From Janthinobacterium sp. ROICE36 (lineage in GTDB: Bacteria; Pseudomonadota; Gammaproteobacteria; Burkholderiales; Burkholderiaceae_D): a stretch of DNA of 64,000 nt. The position numbers and the translations under genes were made by a program. The stretch covers positions 1-64,000 of the forward strand of contig NZ_PEBS01000013.1 of NCBI RefSeq assembly GCF_002869965.1. Direction: 5' to 3'. Position 1 is the stretch's first letter; each line of letters begins with the position of its first letter. The notes below the pieces were generated by a model. That model was not told the DNA's origin. It worked only from the letters and a program-made list of their open reading frames with translations, and ran no database searches. Shown piece after piece: positions 52,966 to 63,153 of this stretch.

Positions 52966-53454
52966 ATGACCGACTTTATCGCCATCACCGCCGGCCAGCG
53001 CGCCACCTTTTTGTGCGGCAAATCCTGGACGGCCTACGTCAGCACTTTGGTCATTGCCGTGCTACTGTTTTTTGCCGCCCTGCCGCTGGCCTTCAAGTAC
53101 AACGCACGCGCCGCCTTCGTGGTGCTGATCGGCTCGGCCCTGATCGTCGCCTACCGCCTGCTGACCATCCGCAGCTATCAGCTGTATTACGACGAGGCAG
53201 GCGTCTGGCTGGCATCCGGCATCTTGCCGTGGAAAAAGAAACTCATGGGTGTCAAATGGCGCGACATGGATGAAGCCGTGTATGAAACGAACTTCTGGAG
53301 CTGGCTGTTCCAGTCCTACACGGTGCGCGTCAGCCAGCGTTACACGCAAGACATCGAAATCCACGCCACCGGCATGGCGCGCGGCAAGGATGCCGTGGCG
53401 ACCCTGAATGCGCGCCACCAGGAGATGCTGCAAGGCAGCGCCATCGTCGTCTAG
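52966..53454 (+). CDS. Small membrane protein with PH-like domain
   Basis: A 162-residue protein. It has two N-terminal membrane spans (YVSTLVIAVLLFFAALPLAF, AFVVLIGSALIVAYRLL), then a soluble region YYDEAGVWLASGILPWKKKLMGVKWRDMDEA and RVSQRYTQDIEIHATGMARG. The fold pattern resembles bacterial PH-like (bPH) proteins. I do not recognise a named family. It starts about 55 bases behind the SNF2 gene and may be co-transcribed with it. Confidence 0.75.
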   Translation: MTDFIAITAGQRATFLCGKSWTAYVSTLVIAVLLFFAALPLAFKYNARAAFVVLIGSALIVAYRLLTIRSYQLYYDEAGVWLASGILPWKKKLMGVKWRDMDEAVYETNFWSWLFQSYTVRVSQRYTQDIEIHATGMARGKDAVATLNARHQEMLQGSAIVV

Positions 53455-53618
53455 CGGGATTGGCAGACCGGCAAAAAACTGCGCAAGCGCGGCAATTAAT
53501 GCTAATCTTTGGCCGCCCTGGCAAGCAAAGCCAACCTTTCAATAGTTGTTTGTTACTTATATTATCAGTTTATTATTTTCTGATTAAAACAAACAGCAAA
53601 ATATTCAAGAGATAAACT

Positions 53619-55472
53619 ATGCTGATAAAAAATAAAGTTGCGCTCGCCGCATTGATGATGGCCTTTACCCTGACACCGGCCAGCGCCGCCAAGAAGCCGC
53701 AGAAGAACGGCAAGGCCAGTACCAGCAGCAGCAAGAAGAAAACCGGCGCCAAGAAAGCGGCCGTCGTCAGCGCCGCCACGGTCGCCGCCGTCGCCAGCGA
53801 GAACAGCAGCGACCGTTCCATGAATAATCTGAGCGGCCAATTCCTCACGGCCCTGTGGCGCCTGGACCCGGAAAGCGCAATTTCGGTCGGCAAGTACGAT
53901 GGTGCCGCCAACCTGAGCATCCCCGACGCAGCCAGCCGCCAGAAGCAACTGGCCTTCATCGAAGAATGGCTGGGCAAGTTCGGCAAGCTGAATGCCAGCA
54001 AAATGTCAGACAAGCAACGCACCGACCTGGCCTTGCTGACGAATAAACTGCAATCGGACCGCTGGTATCTGACCACCTTCCGCGAATTCGAATGGAATCC
54101 CGCCCAGTACAACGTGGCCAGTTCCATCGACTTCATCCTGAACACGGAATACGCGGCCCAGCCACAGCGCCTGCGCACCTTGCTCAAGCGCATCGCCACC
54201 GTGCCGCAATACTATGCGGCCGCGCGCGCCAGCATCGTCAACCCCACGCGCGAACACACGCAGCTGGCCATCGCCCAGAGCGCCGGCGTGCTCAGCGTGT
54301 TTGACGACCTGAACAAGACGGCACAGGCGTCCATCCTGACGCCGCTCGAAAAGCAGCTGTACAACGCGCGCATCGCCGCGGCCCGCACGGCCGTGCAAGG
54401 CTATGCCGCCTGGCTGACGGAGCAGGATGCGGCGCTGGCGCAAAACGGCAATGCGCGCTCCTTCCGCATCGGCAAGGACTTGTATGAACAGAAATTTGCC
54501 TACGATATCCAGGCCAGCGTGAGCGCCGAGCAGATGTACCAGAAAGCCCTGGCCGCACGCGAAAAGTTGCTTGAGCACATGGATAGCCTGTCCGACGAGC
54601 TGTGGGTGAAAACCATGGGCGCCACGGCCAAGCCGGCAGACCGCACGGCGAAGATCGGCATGGTGATCGACAAGCTGTCCAGTAATCACGTGGCGCCCGC
54701 CGATTTCGTGCCGGAAATTCGCCGCCAGATCCCGGAATTGCAGGAATGGGTGACCAGCCACAAGCTGCTGACGATGGACCCGAAAAAACCGCTGGTCGTG
54801 CGTGAAACGCCCGCTTACCAGCGCGGCGTGGCCGGCGCCAGCATCGAGGCGCCCGGCCCGTATCGCCCGCATGACCGCACTTATTACAACGTGACGCCAC
54901 TCGACGGCGAAACGGCGGAACAGGCGGAAAGCAGCTTGCGCGAGTACAACCACTGGATCTTGCAGATCCTGAACATCCACGAAGCCATCCCTGGCCATTA
55001 CACGCAGCTCGTGTATGCGAACAAGTCGCCGTCGCTGGTCAAGTCCATCTTCGGCAATGGCGCCATGATCGAAGGCTGGGCCGTGTATGGCGAACGCATG
55101 ATGCTTGAATCGGGCTATGGCAACAATGCGCCGGAAATGTGGCTGATGTATTCGAAGTGGAACTTGCGCAGCGTCACCAACACCATCCTCGACTACAGCG
55201 TGCACGTGCAGGGCATGACGCAGGAGCAGGCGCTGGACCTGCTGACGCGCCAGGCCTTTCAGACCAAGCGTGAAGCAACGGAAAAATGGCGCCGCGTGCA
55301 ACTGAGCTCGGTTCAGCTGACCAGCTATTTCAGCGGCTACAGCGAAATCATGGACTTGCGCGAACAGCGCAAGCAAGCGCTGGGCAGCAAATTCGTGCTG
55401 AAGGATTTCCACGAGCAATTCCTCAGCTACGGCAGCGCCCCCGTGAAAGTCATCAAGGAGTTGATGAATTAA
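53619..55472 (+). CDS. DUF885 family metallopeptidase-like protein, exported
   Basis: A 617-residue protein of the DUF885 family. The signal peptide NKVALAALMMAFTLTPASA is followed by a highly basic Lys/Ala/Ser low-complexity stretch (KKPQKNGKASTSSSKKKTGA), unusual for a mature exported protein. The zinc-site-like motif HEAIPGHYTQLVY (HExxxxH) and downstream IEGWAVYGERMMLESGYG are typical of this group, which is related to M32/gluzincin carboxypeptidases. The function is likely peptidase but unproven. It is monocistronic with a strong terminator. Confidence 0.9.
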   Translation: MLIKNKVALAALMMAFTLTPASAAKKPQKNGKASTSSSKKKTGAKKAAVVSAATVAAVASENSSDRSMNNLSGQFLTALWRLDPESAISVGKYDGAANLSIPDAASRQKQLAFIEEWLGKFGKLNASKMSDKQRTDLALLTNKLQSDRWYLTTFREFEWNPAQYNVASSIDFILNTEYAAQPQRLRTLLKRIATVPQYYAAARASIVNPTREHTQLAIAQSAGVLSVFDDLNKTAQASILTPLEKQLYNARIAAARTAVQGYAAWLTEQDAALAQNGNARSFRIGKDLYEQKFAYDIQASVSAEQMYQKALAAREKLLEHMDSLSDELWVKTMGATAKPADRTAKIGMVIDKLSSNHVAPADFVPEIRRQIPELQEWVTSHKLLTMDPKKPLVVRETPAYQRGVAGASIEAPGPYRPHDRTYYNVTPLDGETAEQAESSLREYNHWILQILNIHEAIPGHYTQLVYANKSPSLVKSIFGNGAMIEGWAVYGERMMLESGYGNNAPEMWLMYSKWNLRSVTNTILDYSVHVQGMTQEQALDLLTRQAFQTKREATEKWRRVQLSSVQLTSYFSGYSEIMDLREQRKQALGSKFVLKDFHEQFLSYGSAPVKVIKELMN

Positions 55473-55494
55473 GCGGCGCTCGCCATCCGCTTGC

Positions 55495-55518
55495 AAAGGG
55501 CGCTGCGGCGCCCTTTTT
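55495..55518 (+). terminator. Terminator of the DUF885 gene
   Basis: AAAGGGCGC-TGCG-GCGCCCTTT forms a 9-bp stem followed by T residues. Confidence 0.88.
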
Positions 55519-55644
55519 GCATCCGTTTGCGCCGCCGCAAACCACCGGCTGCCCTGGCCATTAAGCTGATGGGAAGGCAAGCGCCACCGTACTCCTCACT
55601 GGCAATTGCCGATTTTTCTGCTAGGGTGATAGTCAGGAGCGTTC

Positions 55645-56145
55645 ATGCATATGCCCATCCAGTTCGACACCCTCGATTACGCCAAACGCCTCGCCTCGGC
55701 AGGCGTGCCCACGCAGCAGGCGGAAGCGCATGCGGCAGCCTTGGGCGATGTGCTCGGTTCGGCCGTGGTCGTGCATAGTGAGCTGGCGGCGCTGGAGCGC
55801 AATCTGCTGGGAGAAATCAAGCTGGTGGCGCAAAGAGTCGACACCAGGGTAGGGGCCCTTGATGTGAAAATAGATGCGCTGGAACTGAAACTCGACAGCA
55901 GAATAGATACACTGGAACTGAAACTTGATAGCCGAATAGATGCACTTGAACAGAAGTTCGATGCCAGATTCGATAACTGCGAACAGAAGTTTGATACCAG
56001 ATTTGATAATTCCGAGCAAAAATTTGACGCCCGCCTGGAACGCATGGACTTGCGCCAGGGCGCCGACATGAAACACGTGTACTGGATGATGAGCACCCTG
56101 ATCCTGCTCAACCTGGGCATCCTCAGCAAACTGATGCTGCAGTAA
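55645..56145 (+). CDS. Coiled-coil membrane protein with 11-residue repeats (DUF1640-like)
   Basis: A 166-residue protein. Residues 1-50 (DTLDYAKRLASAGVPTQQAE) resemble the start of DUF1640/CCDC90-type proteins. Residues of about 75-135 consist of consecutive 11-residue units (LDSRIDTLELK, LDSRIDALEQK, FDARFDNCEQK, FDTRFDNSEQK), visible in the DNA as 33-bp repeats. A C-terminal membrane anchor follows (MMSTLILLNLGILSKLML). This suggests a long right-handed coiled coil projecting from the membrane. AGGAG lies five bases before the ATG. The function is unknown. Confidence 0.85.
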   Translation: MHMPIQFDTLDYAKRLASAGVPTQQAEAHAAALGDVLGSAVVVHSELAALERNLLGEIKLVAQRVDTRVGALDVKIDALELKLDSRIDTLELKLDSRIDALEQKFDARFDNCEQKFDTRFDNSEQKFDARLERMDLRQGADMKHVYWMMSTLILLNLGILSKLMLQ

Positions 56146-56167
56146 GCACTCACCTACCCATGCGGCG

Positions 56168-56208
56168 ATAAAAAAAACCGCTGCTCCCGGGTGAGGTCAG
56201 CGGCTTTT
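56168..56208 (-). terminator. Terminator of the tat/his operon
   Basis: On the minus strand AAAGCCGCTG pairs with CAGCGGTTTTTTT across a 14-nt loop, behind the tatC stop. Confidence 0.85.
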
Positions 56209-56230
56209 GCTTGCGATTCTTGTAAAGCGT

Positions 56231-56986
56231 CTAGGACACTTCTTCCGGCGCCTGGGTGACCTTGACGAAGATGGGCGCCACCAGCAGGCCCAGCTCGAAC
56301 AGCAAACACATGGGGATGGCCAGTGAGAACTGGCTGACCACATCCGGCGGCGTGACGATGGCGGCAATCACGAAGGCGCCGACGATAATGTAGGGACGTA
56401 TTTCCTTGAGCTTGGCAATGCTGACCAGGCCCATGCGCACCAGGATCACCACCACCACGGGCACCTCGAACGTGGCGCCAAAAGCCAGGCACATCGACAT
56501 GACGAAATCAAGGTAGTTTTCAATATCGGGCATGACGGCAATCGACGATGGCGAGAAATCACTGATGAAGTGAAATACGCGGCCAAAGACAAAGAAGTAG
56601 CAGAAGGCCACGCCGGCGATGAACAGCAGGGATGAGGAGATAACCAGCGGTGCGATCAAACGCTTTTCATGCGCGTACAGGCCGGGCGCGATGAAGGCCC
56701 ACATCTGGTACAGCACCCAGGGCAAGGCGACGATGAAGGCGATCACCAGGGTCACTTTCATCGGCACCAGGAACGGTGAAATCACGCCCGTGGCGATCAT
56801 TTTCGAGCCGGCCGGCAGCGAGGCGATCATCGGCGCAGCAATAAAATCGTAGATATGCGAAGGGCCGGGCCAGTAAAACAGCACGGCGCAGACGATGGCG
56901 ATGCCGATCGAGGCCTTGACCAGACGGTTGCGCAGCTCGACCAGATGCGAGATAAAGGTTTCTTCCACCGGGGCTTTGCTACTCAT
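56231..56986 (-). CDS. tatC: Sec-independent protein translocase TatC
   Basis: A 251-residue inner membrane protein with six spans; it is the receptor for twin-arginine signal peptides. It begins EETFISHLVELRNRLVKA (the conserved HLxELRxRL signature) and contains VLYQMWAFIAPGLYAHEKR and FGATFEVPVVVVIL (the FxxxFExP motif). Its ATG overlaps the tatB stop by four bases. It is the last gene of the his-tat operon, a typical order in Burkholderiales. Confidence 0.97.
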   Translation of the reverse strand: MSSKAPVEETFISHLVELRNRLVKASIGIAIVCAVLFYWPGPSHIYDFIAAPMIASLPAGSKMIATGVISPFLVPMKVTLVIAFIVALPWVLYQMWAFIAPGLYAHEKRLIAPLVISSSLLFIAGVAFCYFFVFGRVFHFISDFSPSSIAVMPDIENYLDFVMSMCLAFGATFEVPVVVVILVRMGLVSIAKLKEIRPYIIVGAFVIAAIVTPPDVVSQFSLAIPMCLLFELGLLVAPIFVKVTQAPEEVS

Positions 56987-57516
56987 GAGTAAAAGGAGGA
57001 GGAACTGGCGCGCGGACGGAAACGCGCCACGCGGGCAGCCGCCGACTGCACGTGCTGCTTGCCGCCATGGCGCTGCTTGTACCAGCCAGGAATGGCGGAA
57101 TTGCGCACCAGCTTCTTGCGCCGAAATTCGCGCGCCTTGCGGGCCAGGTCATCATTGGTGGCGCGCAACATGGCTTCATGGGCATCGTGGTGCCCATCAT
57201 ACGAACTGGAATCGCCGCGCCAGGCGTTTTCCACCTCGGCCAGGTTGCCGGAGATCGAGTTTTCCACGCCATGCACGGATTTCTCCACGCTTTGCTTGAC
57301 GGAATGGGCCGCATCCTGCACTTCCTTCTGCAGGTTTTTCAGCTCTTCCAGTTCAATTTCGCGCGAGACTTCGGATTTCACCTGATTCAGGTAGCGTTGC
57401 GCGCGGCCATACAGGGTACCGGCCATGCGTGCTACTCTCGGCAACTTTTCAGGGCCGATGACTATCAACGCAACCACGCCGATGATGGCGATTTTAGAGA
57501 GACCGAGATCGATCAT
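56983..57516 (-). CDS. tatB: Sec-independent protein translocase TatB
   Basis: A 177-residue protein. The N-terminal span MIDLGLSKIAIIGVVALIVI is followed by GPEKLPRVARMAG (hallmark Glu and the hinge) and an amphipathic helix. A long charged cytoplasmic tail continues to a basic low-conservation end (RPRASSSSFYS). With TatC it forms the signal-peptide receptor complex. It is separated from tatA by 48 bases. Confidence 0.95.
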   Translation of the reverse strand: MIDLGLSKIAIIGVVALIVIGPEKLPRVARMAGTLYGRAQRYLNQVKSEVSREIELEELKNLQKEVQDAAHSVKQSVEKSVHGVENSISGNLAEVENAWRGDSSSYDGHHDAHEAMLRATNDDLARKAREFRRKKLVRNSAIPGWYKQRHGGKQHVQSAAARVARFRPRASSSSFYS

Positions 57517-57564
57517 AAGCGGACAAGGGCTGTTACCGGACGAGGCAAGCGCCCCGCCACGCTA

Positions 57565-57801
57565 TCAGAACTTGCTTTTCTCTTTCGTCTCGACGTCGAT
57601 GGTGCTTTTGTCGGCCACTTGCGATGGCGCAGCAGGAGGGGTGTTGGCTGCAGGGGAATCATCATCGCCCTTGACGCCATCCTTGAAGCCTTTGACGGCT
57701 TTGCCGATATCACCGCCGATATTGCCCAGTTTCTTGGTGCCGAAGACCAGCATTACAATGACCAGAACGATCAGCCAGTGCCAAATACTCAATGAACCCA
57801 T
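57565..57801 (-). CDS. tatA: Sec-independent protein translocase TatA
   Basis: A 78-residue protein. The single span [20 protein letters not shown] is followed by [21 protein letters not shown] (the FGTKKL hinge and amphipathic helix) and an acidic/proline-rich tail. It oligomerises to form the Tat pore. The start ATG 57801 has AAGGAG six bases upstream. The first Tat gene sits 80 bases behind the HIT gene. Confidence 0.96.
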   Translation of the reverse strand: MGSLSIWHWLIVLVIVMLVFGTKKLGNIGGDIGKAVKGFKDGVKGDDDSPAANTPPAAPSQVADKSTIDVETKEKSKF

Positions 57802-57881
57802 CACATTCTCCTTGCGGGACGGTGCCCGAATAGCGTCAACCAATGCCGATAGTATACACGCGAACCCGGCGCACGGCGAAA

Positions 57882-58253
57882 TCAGTGCTGGCCACGCCAG
57901 GGGCGGGGGCCGCCGTACACATGCATGTGCAAGTGATACACCTCTTGCCCACCGTTCGGGCCGCTGTTGATCATGGTCTTGAAGCCGCCGGCAGGCGTGC
58001 CATCGGCCTCATACGTGACGGCGCACCCGAACTCGGCAGCGAGTTTCGGCGCCAGGCGCAGCAGCTTGCCCAGCATGTCCGTATGGCTATCGTCGCAGTC
58101 GGACAGGCTGGCCACGTGGCGCTTCGGAATCAGCAGCAAATGCACGGGGGCGGCCGGGTTGATGTCCTTGAAGGCCAGCAAGTCGTCGTCTTCATACACG
58201 ATGGAAGAAGGAATTTGTTTTGCAGCAATCTTGCAAAAAATACAGTTATCCAC
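57882..58253 (-). CDS. HIT-family nucleotide hydrolase (HinT type)
   Basis: A 123-residue HIT protein: [20 protein letters not shown] (with Zn-binding-like Cys), [20 protein letters not shown], and the catalytic triad [10 protein letters not shown] (HxHxH). HinT-type enzymes hydrolyse adenosine phosphoramidates and acyl-AMP. The start is GTG 58253 with GGAG five bases upstream. A much longer upstream frame overlaps hisE and is rejected. It lies between hisE and tatA, the usual position in this order. Confidence 0.94.
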   Translation of the reverse strand: MDNCIFCKIAAKQIPSSIVYEDDDLLAFKDINPAAPVHLLLIPKRHVASLSDCDDSHTDMLGKLLRLAPKLAAEFGCAVTYEADGTPAGGFKTMINSGPNGGQEVYHLHMHVYGGPRPWRGQH

Positions 58254-58269
58254 GCACGCTCCAATAAAG

Positions 58270-58641
58270 TCAGTGTTTGTCTGTTTCGCCGGCGTCGCGC
58301 AGCGCATCCTTGCGCGCGGCCTTTTCTTCGAGGCCGGACAAGCCTTCACGGCGCGCCAGCTCGTCGAGCACCTGCTGCGGCGTCAGGTCGAACTGCGCCA
58401 GCATCACCAGCGAGTGAAACCACAGGTCGGCGCATTCGTACAGGACCTTCGAAGCATCGTTGTCGCGCCGCGCATCCTTGGCAGCCATCACCGTTTCCGT
58501 CGCTTCTTCGCCGATTTTTTTCAAGATGGCGTCATCGCCCTTGGCAAACAGGCGCGCAACATAGGAGGTGGCGGGGTCGCCGCCGTTGGCCGGCTTGCGC
58601 GATTCGATCACGGCGGCCAGGCGCTTCAAGGTTTCACTCAT
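58270..58641 (-). CDS. hisE: Phosphoribosyl-ATP pyrophosphatase
   Basis: A 123-residue enzyme of histidine synthesis step 2 (PR-ATP to PR-AMP). It has [44 protein letters not shown] (the conserved metal-binding Glu/Asp motif) and [17 protein letters not shown]. It is separate from hisI (not fused), with an overlap of four bases with the hisI stop. Confidence 0.96.
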   Translation of the reverse strand: MSETLKRLAAVIESRKPANGGDPATSYVARLFAKGDDAILKKIGEEATETVMAAKDARRDNDASKVLYECADLWFHSLVMLAQFDLTPQQVLDELARREGLSGLEEKAARKDALRDAGETDKH

Positions 58642-59075
58642 TTGCTCTTGCTTTCCGCGTAAATCGTGTCAGGGTCTTTCAGGACGGGGTCGGTGATCTG
58701 CCATTCGCCCGTTTTTTCGTCGCCGTCGAATTTCTGGAAGAAACACGAATGGCGGCCCGTATGGCAGGCGATGCCGCCGGCTTGCTCGATTTTCAGCAAG
58801 ACCACGTCTTCATCGCAATCGAGGCGGATTTCCAGCACCTTTTGCGTGTGGCCCGATTCTTCGCCCTTGTGCCAGAGTTTCTTGCGCGAACGGCTCCAGT
58901 ACACGGCTTCACCCAGCTCCACCGTGCGCGCCAGCGCGTCGCGGTTCATCCAGGCAAACATCAGCACGTCATTGCTGCCCGCTTCCTGCGCGATCACGGG
59001 CACCAGGCCGTGCTCGTCCCATTTGACCTTTTTCAGCCACTTGGCATTGCTTGCTACGATGGTTCCGTTTTGCAT
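58638..59075 (-). CDS. hisI: Phosphoribosyl-AMP cyclohydrolase
   Basis: A 145-residue zinc/magnesium enzyme opening the adenine ring of PR-AMP. Motifs are [54 protein letters not shown], and [11 protein letters not shown] with the zinc cysteines. ATG 59075 has AGGA eight bases upstream; the open frame extends far further upstream into hisF but without homology. The C-terminal tail [11 protein letters not shown] is typical of the family. Confidence 0.95.
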   Translation of the reverse strand: MQNGTIVASNAKWLKKVKWDEHGLVPVIAQEAGSNDVLMFAWMNRDALARTVELGEAVYWSRSRKKLWHKGEESGHTQKVLEIRLDCDEDVVLLKIEQAGGIACHTGRHSCFFQKFDGDEKTGEWQITDPVLKDPDTIYAESKSK

Positions 59076-59101
59076 GTTGTATATCCTGGGTACTATTTTG
59101 T

Positions 59102-59863
59102 TTACGCCAGACGCATGGGAACGCCCTGCTGCGCCATGAAGCGCTTGGCTTCCTGTACCGTGTGCTGGCCATAGTGGAAGATGCTGGCGGCCAGTACGGC
59201 ATCCGCGCGACCGACCTTGATGCCGTCGACCAAATCTTGCAAGCCGCCCACGCCGCCCGAGGCGATCACGGGGATGCTGACGGCGTCCGACACGCCGCGC
59301 GTCAGGCCCAGGTCGAAGCCGACCTTGGTGCCGTCGCGGTCCATGCTGGTGAGCAAGATTTCGCCGGCGCCCAGGCTTTCCATCTTTTTGGCCCATGCGA
59401 ACGCATCCAGACCCGTGGCAGTGCGTCCGCCATGGGTAAACACTTCCCACTTGCCGGGCGACACCTGCTTGGCGTCGATGGCCACGACGATGCATTGCGA
59501 GCCGTGCTTTTGCGATGCCTCAAACACCAGTTGCGGGTTCGTCACAGCCGAGGTGTTGATGCTGACCTTGTCGGCGCCCGCGTTGAGCAGCCGGCGCACG
59601 TCTTCCACCACGCGCACGCCGCCGCCCACGGTCAGCGGAATGAACACTTGCGACGCCACCGCTTCGATGATCTCGAAGATCAGGCCGCGGTTGTCGCTGG
59701 ACGCGGTAATGTCGAGGAAAGTGATTTCATCGGCGCCCTGCTCGTCATAACGGCGGGCAATTTCCACCGGATCGCCCGCGTCGCGCAATTGCGTGAAGTT
59801 GACGCCTTTGACGACGCGGCCATTGGTCACGTCGAGGCAGGGGATGATACGTTTTGCAAGCAT
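59102..59863 (-). CDS. hisF: Imidazole glycerol phosphate synthase cyclase subunit
   Basis: A 253-residue (beta-alpha)8 barrel. With HisH it makes imidazole glycerol phosphate and AICAR from PRFAR and glutamine. [20 protein letters not shown] gives the catalytic Asp11, and the second Asp lies in [19 protein letters not shown] 59863 is the family start; upstream residues are unrelated. The gene follows hisA. Confidence 0.97.
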   Translation of the reverse strand: MLAKRIIPCLDVTNGRVVKGVNFTQLRDAGDPVEIARRYDEQGADEITFLDITASSDNRGLIFEIIEAVASQVFIPLTVGGGVRVVEDVRRLLNAGADKVSINTSAVTNPQLVFEASQKHGSQCIVVAIDAKQVSPGKWEVFTHGGRTATGLDAFAWAKKMESLGAGEILLTSMDRDGTKVGFDLGLTRGVSDAVSIPVIASGGVGGLQDLVDGIKVGRADAVLAASIFHYGQHTVQEAKRFMAQQGVPMRLA

Positions 59864-59924
59864 GATGTTATCCAGATTGTCGCCAGGCCCGGGCATGCAC
59901 GCGCACGCCCCGGGCCTGGCTGGC

Positions 59925-60698
59925 TTAAACGGCGGCGTCGGTCAGCGCATCGGCGCGTTCTTGCGCCTGCGCCAGATCGATCGTGCCTTCATAGATGGAA
60001 CGACCGCAGATCACGCCTTCGATGCCTTCGGCCTGCACCGCGCACAACGCTTCCACGTCGCCGATATTGTGCAGTCCGCCCGAGGCGATCACGGGAATCT
60101 TGACCGCTTGCGCCAGCTTGACGGTGGCGTCGATATTGATGCCGCCCATCATGCCGTCGCGGCCGATGTCCGTGTAGATAATCGATTCGACGCCGTAGGC
60201 TTCGAATTTTTTCGCCAGGTCGATTACTTCGTGGCCCGACATCTTGCTCCAGCCATCCGTTGCCACTTTACCATCTTTGGCATCGAGGCCGACGATGATG
60301 TGGCCAGGGAAGGCGCCGCAGGCGTCGTGCAGGAAGCCGGGGCTTTTCACGGCCGCCGTGCCGATGATGACGTAGGTGATGCCAGCGTCGAGGTAGCGCT
60401 CGATGGTGTCGAGGTCACGGATGCCGCCGCCCAGCTGCACGGGGATTTCCTCGATGTCGTTTTCCAAGGCGAAATCCTGCACCGCCTTCAGGATGGCTTT
60501 CACGGCGCCTTCGTTCTTCGGCTTGCCGGCAAAGGCGCCGTTCAGGTCGACCAGGTGCAGCCGGCGCGCGCCTTGCATCAGCCAATGGCGGGCCATGTCC
60601 GCCGGGTCTTCGGAAAATACGGTGGCAAGTTCCATATCGCCTTGTTTCAGGCGTACGCAGTGACCGTCTTTCAGGTCGATGGCGGGAATAAGCAGCAT
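59925..60698 (-). CDS. hisA: ProFAR isomerase
   Basis: A 257-residue barrel enzyme isomerising ProFAR to [25 protein letters not shown] has the catalytic Asp8, and the second acidic residue lies in [13 protein letters not shown]. Related in fold and ancestry to HisF. Spacing to hisH is 53 bases. Confidence 0.97.
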   Translation of the reverse strand: MLLIPAIDLKDGHCVRLKQGDMELATVFSEDPADMARHWLMQGARRLHLVDLNGAFAGKPKNEGAVKAILKAVQDFALENDIEEIPVQLGGGIRDLDTIERYLDAGITYVIIGTAAVKSPGFLHDACGAFPGHIIVGLDAKDGKVATDGWSKMSGHEVIDLAKKFEAYGVESIIYTDIGRDGMMGGINIDATVKLAQAVKIPVIASGGLHNIGDVEALCAVQAEGIEGVICGRSIYEGTIDLAQAQERADALTDAAV

Positions 60699-60751
60699 GG
60701 TCAGTGTGGTTTAAAAGTGAGTGGGAGGCGGAAAAAGCCGGAGAGCTAACG

Positions 60752-61390
60752 TTAAGGTTGCCAGTGAACAAAGTTCTTGTACAGCTGCAAGCCAGCTGCA
60801 GCACTTTTTTCAGGGTGAAACTGTGTCGCGAAAATATTATCACGCGCGACGGCGCAAGCGAACGGCGCGCCATAGACAGTCTCGCCCACCGTGTGCGCCG
60901 CCTCTTGAGGTTGAGCAAAATAGCTGTGCACAAAGTAAAAATACGCGTTGTCGTCTATGCCATCCCACATCGCATGGGACGCCGTTTGTCGCACTTGGTT
61001 CCAGCCCATTTGCGGCACCTTGAAGCGCGAGCCGTCTTCCTGCACCTGGCCGTCGAGCTGGAAGCGCACGACCTTGCCTGGCAGCAAGCCCAGGCCGGCC
61101 GCATCGCCCTCTTCGCTGCCGTCGAACAGCATTTGCTCGCCGATGCACACGCCCAGCACGGGCTTGCTATCGGCGGCGCGCAGCAGCGCTTCGAGCACGC
61201 CCGATATACGCAGGCTGCGCATGCAGTCGGGCATGGCGCCCTGGCCCGGCAAGACGATGCGGTCGGCGCTGTCGATGTCTTGCACCGTGCCGGAAATGCG
61301 CACGTCGGCTTCCGGCGCCACGGCACGCAGCGCTTGCGCCACCGAGCGCAGGTTGCCCATGCCGTAATCCACCACCACAATTTTATTCAT
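60752..61390 (-). CDS. hisH: Imidazole glycerol phosphate synthase glutaminase subunit
   Basis: A 212-residue class I glutamine amidotransferase supplying ammonia to HisF. It begins [19 protein letters not shown]. The nucleophile Cys lies in [18 protein letters not shown], and the His-Glu dyad in [18 protein letters not shown]. The gene lies 35 bases behind hisB. Confidence 0.97.
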   Translation of the reverse strand: MNKIVVVDYGMGNLRSVAQALRAVAPEADVRISGTVQDIDSADRIVLPGQGAMPDCMRSLRISGVLEALLRAADSKPVLGVCIGEQMLFDGSEEGDAAGLGLLPGKVVRFQLDGQVQEDGSRFKVPQMGWNQVRQTASHAMWDGIDDNAYFYFVHSYFAQPQEAAHTVGETVYGAPFACAVARDNIFATQFHPEKSAAAGLQLYKNFVHWQP

Positions 61391-61425
61391 GTTTGATCTC
61401 GGAATCTACAGTGGTTCGCGGGCGC

Positions 61426-62016
61426 TTACAGGCTGCCCTTGGTTGATGGAATGATGCCGGCCGCACGCTCGTCGAGCTCGGCAGCCATGCGCAGCGCGCG
61501 GCCAAAGGCCTTGAACACGGTTTCGCACTGGTGGTGGGCATTCGTGCCGCGTAGGTTGTCGATATGCAATGTCACGCCCGCATGGTTGACGAAGCCGCGG
61601 AAAAATTCCAGCGTCAGGTCGACGTCGAAGCCGGCGATCATGGCACGCGTAAACGGGATGTGGTATTCGATGCCAGGGCGGCCCGAGAAATCGAGCACCA
61701 CGCGCGACAGCGCCTCGTCCAGCGGCACATACGCGTGGCCATAACGGCGGATGCCCTTCTTGTCGCCGATGGCCTTGGCCACGGCCATGCCCAGCGTGAT
61801 GCCCACGTCTTCCACCGTATGGTGGTTGTCGATATGCACGTCGCCCGTCGCTTCGATATCCAGGTCGATCAAGCCGTGGCGGGCGATCTGGTCCAGCATA
61901 TGGTCGAGGAAGGGCACGCCGGTGTTCAGCTTTTGCTGGCCGGTGCCATCCAGGTTGAGGGCGACGCGAACTTGCGTCTCATTGGTGTTGCGCGTGATTT
62001 CTGCGGTGCGGTTCAT
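61426..62016 (-). CDS. hisB: Imidazoleglycerol-phosphate dehydratase
   Basis: A 196-residue manganese enzyme. Conserved features are [30 protein letters not shown] (metal-binding His-rich motif), and the second His cluster [20 protein letters not shown]. It is the short single-domain form, not fused to a histidinol phosphatase as in E. coli. ATG 62016 is used because [16 protein letters not shown] is the family-like start. Confidence 0.97.
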   Translation of the reverse strand: MNRTAEITRNTNETQVRVALNLDGTGQQKLNTGVPFLDHMLDQIARHGLIDLDIEATGDVHIDNHHTVEDVGITLGMAVAKAIGDKKGIRRYGHAYVPLDEALSRVVLDFSGRPGIEYHIPFTRAMIAGFDVDLTLEFFRGFVNHAGVTLHIDNLRGTNAHHQCETVFKAFGRALRMAAELDERAAGIIPSTKGSL

Positions 62017-62035
62017 GGGAGGCTCTGGCGAAAGG

Positions 62036-63130
62036 CTAAACGAGGGATGCCTTGAAGGCATCGTAAAAAAGGGAATTTTCTTCCGGGGTGCTGACGCTGA
62101 TGCGCAGGCAATTGACCAGCGCAGCATGCATTTTACTCATATTTTTAATTAAAACCCTGCGGGCAAGCAGTTTTGCGCAAACATCGTCGGAATCAGCCAC
62201 ACGAATCAGAAGAAAATTTGCCTTCGAAGGAAACACGGTCACGCCGGGCAGCGCCGCCAGGCGCAAGGCCAGCTCGTCGCGTGCGCTGTTGAGCAGATCC
62301 GCCTGCGCATTGAGCACGTCGAGGTGCGCGAGCGCGAATTCGGCTGCCGCCTGCGTCAGCACATTCACATTGTAGGGCGGGCGCACTTTCTCGAACTGCG
62401 CCAGCAGGGCCGGCGCGGCCGACATATAACCGAGGCGGATGCCGGCCAGGCCCAGTTTCGACACGGTGCGCATCACCACCAGGTTCTCGAACTCGGGCAG
62501 GCGGCCCATGAAACTGTGCTGCGCGAACGGCTCGTAGGCTTCGTCGACGACGGCGATGCCCGTGTCGCCGAGGGCGGCAAGGATGCGCTCGATGTCGGCG
62601 CTGGCAAACAGGTTGCCCGTCGGGTTGTTCGGATACGCGAGAAACACCAGCGTCGGGCGGTGCTCTTCGATGGCCGCCAGCATGGCGTCCATGTCCAGAC
62701 TGAAGTCCGGATTCAAGGGCACGCCGACGAAATCCATGCCGGCAAACTGCGCCGAACGCGCATACATGACGAAGGCGGGCACGGGCGCCAGCAGCACGGC
62801 GCGCTTGCCCGCTTCCTGGTGGGCGCAAGCCATGGCCAGGATGGAAATCAGTTCATCGGAACCGTTGCCCAGCATGACGTCGTAACCGGCGGGCACGCCC
62901 AGCCTGGCGCAGATGGCTGCCTGCAGGCTGGCGTAGGGCGGCGGATAGCGGTTCAGCGCCACGCCGGCCAGGCGCGCGCCCAGCTCCTCGCGCAGATGCT
63001 GCGGCAGCGGATACGGGTTTTCCATCGCATCGAGTTTGATGTATCCGCTGGCATCGGCTACCTGGTAGCCTTTGACGGCCCGCACATCGGAGCGCACGGT
63101 GTTGCTGATTAACTGATCGAGGAAAGACAT
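62036..63130 (-). CDS. hisC: Histidinol-phosphate aminotransferase
   Basis: A 364-residue PLP enzyme. It has [47 protein letters not shown] and the PLP lysine in [28 protein letters not shown] is near the end. ATG 63130 ([19 protein letters not shown]) is preceded by AAAGGAG at a 10-base distance. It is now the first his gene of the segment, because an AT-rich methyltransferase gene ends 23 bases upstream instead of hisD. Confidence 0.95.
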   Translation of the reverse strand: MSFLDQLISNTVRSDVRAVKGYQVADASGYIKLDAMENPYPLPQHLREELGARLAGVALNRYPPPYASLQAAICARLGVPAGYDVMLGNGSDELISILAMACAHQEAGKRAVLLAPVPAFVMYARSAQFAGMDFVGVPLNPDFSLDMDAMLAAIEEHRPTLVFLAYPNNPTGNLFASADIERILAALGDTGIAVVDEAYEPFAQHSFMGRLPEFENLVVMRTVSKLGLAGIRLGYMSAAPALLAQFEKVRPPYNVNVLTQAAAEFALAHLDVLNAQADLLNSARDELALRLAALPGVTVFPSKANFLLIRVADSDDVCAKLLARRVLIKNMSKMHAALVNCLRISVSTPEENSLFYDAFKASLV

Positions 63131-63153
63131 GCTGCAAACACTCCTTTTATTCT

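Noticed and set aside
57882..58349. Longer start for the HIT protein (58349)
   Set aside because: It would overlap the hisE coding region and adds residues with no homology. The GTG at 58253 has a proper Shine-Dalgarno.
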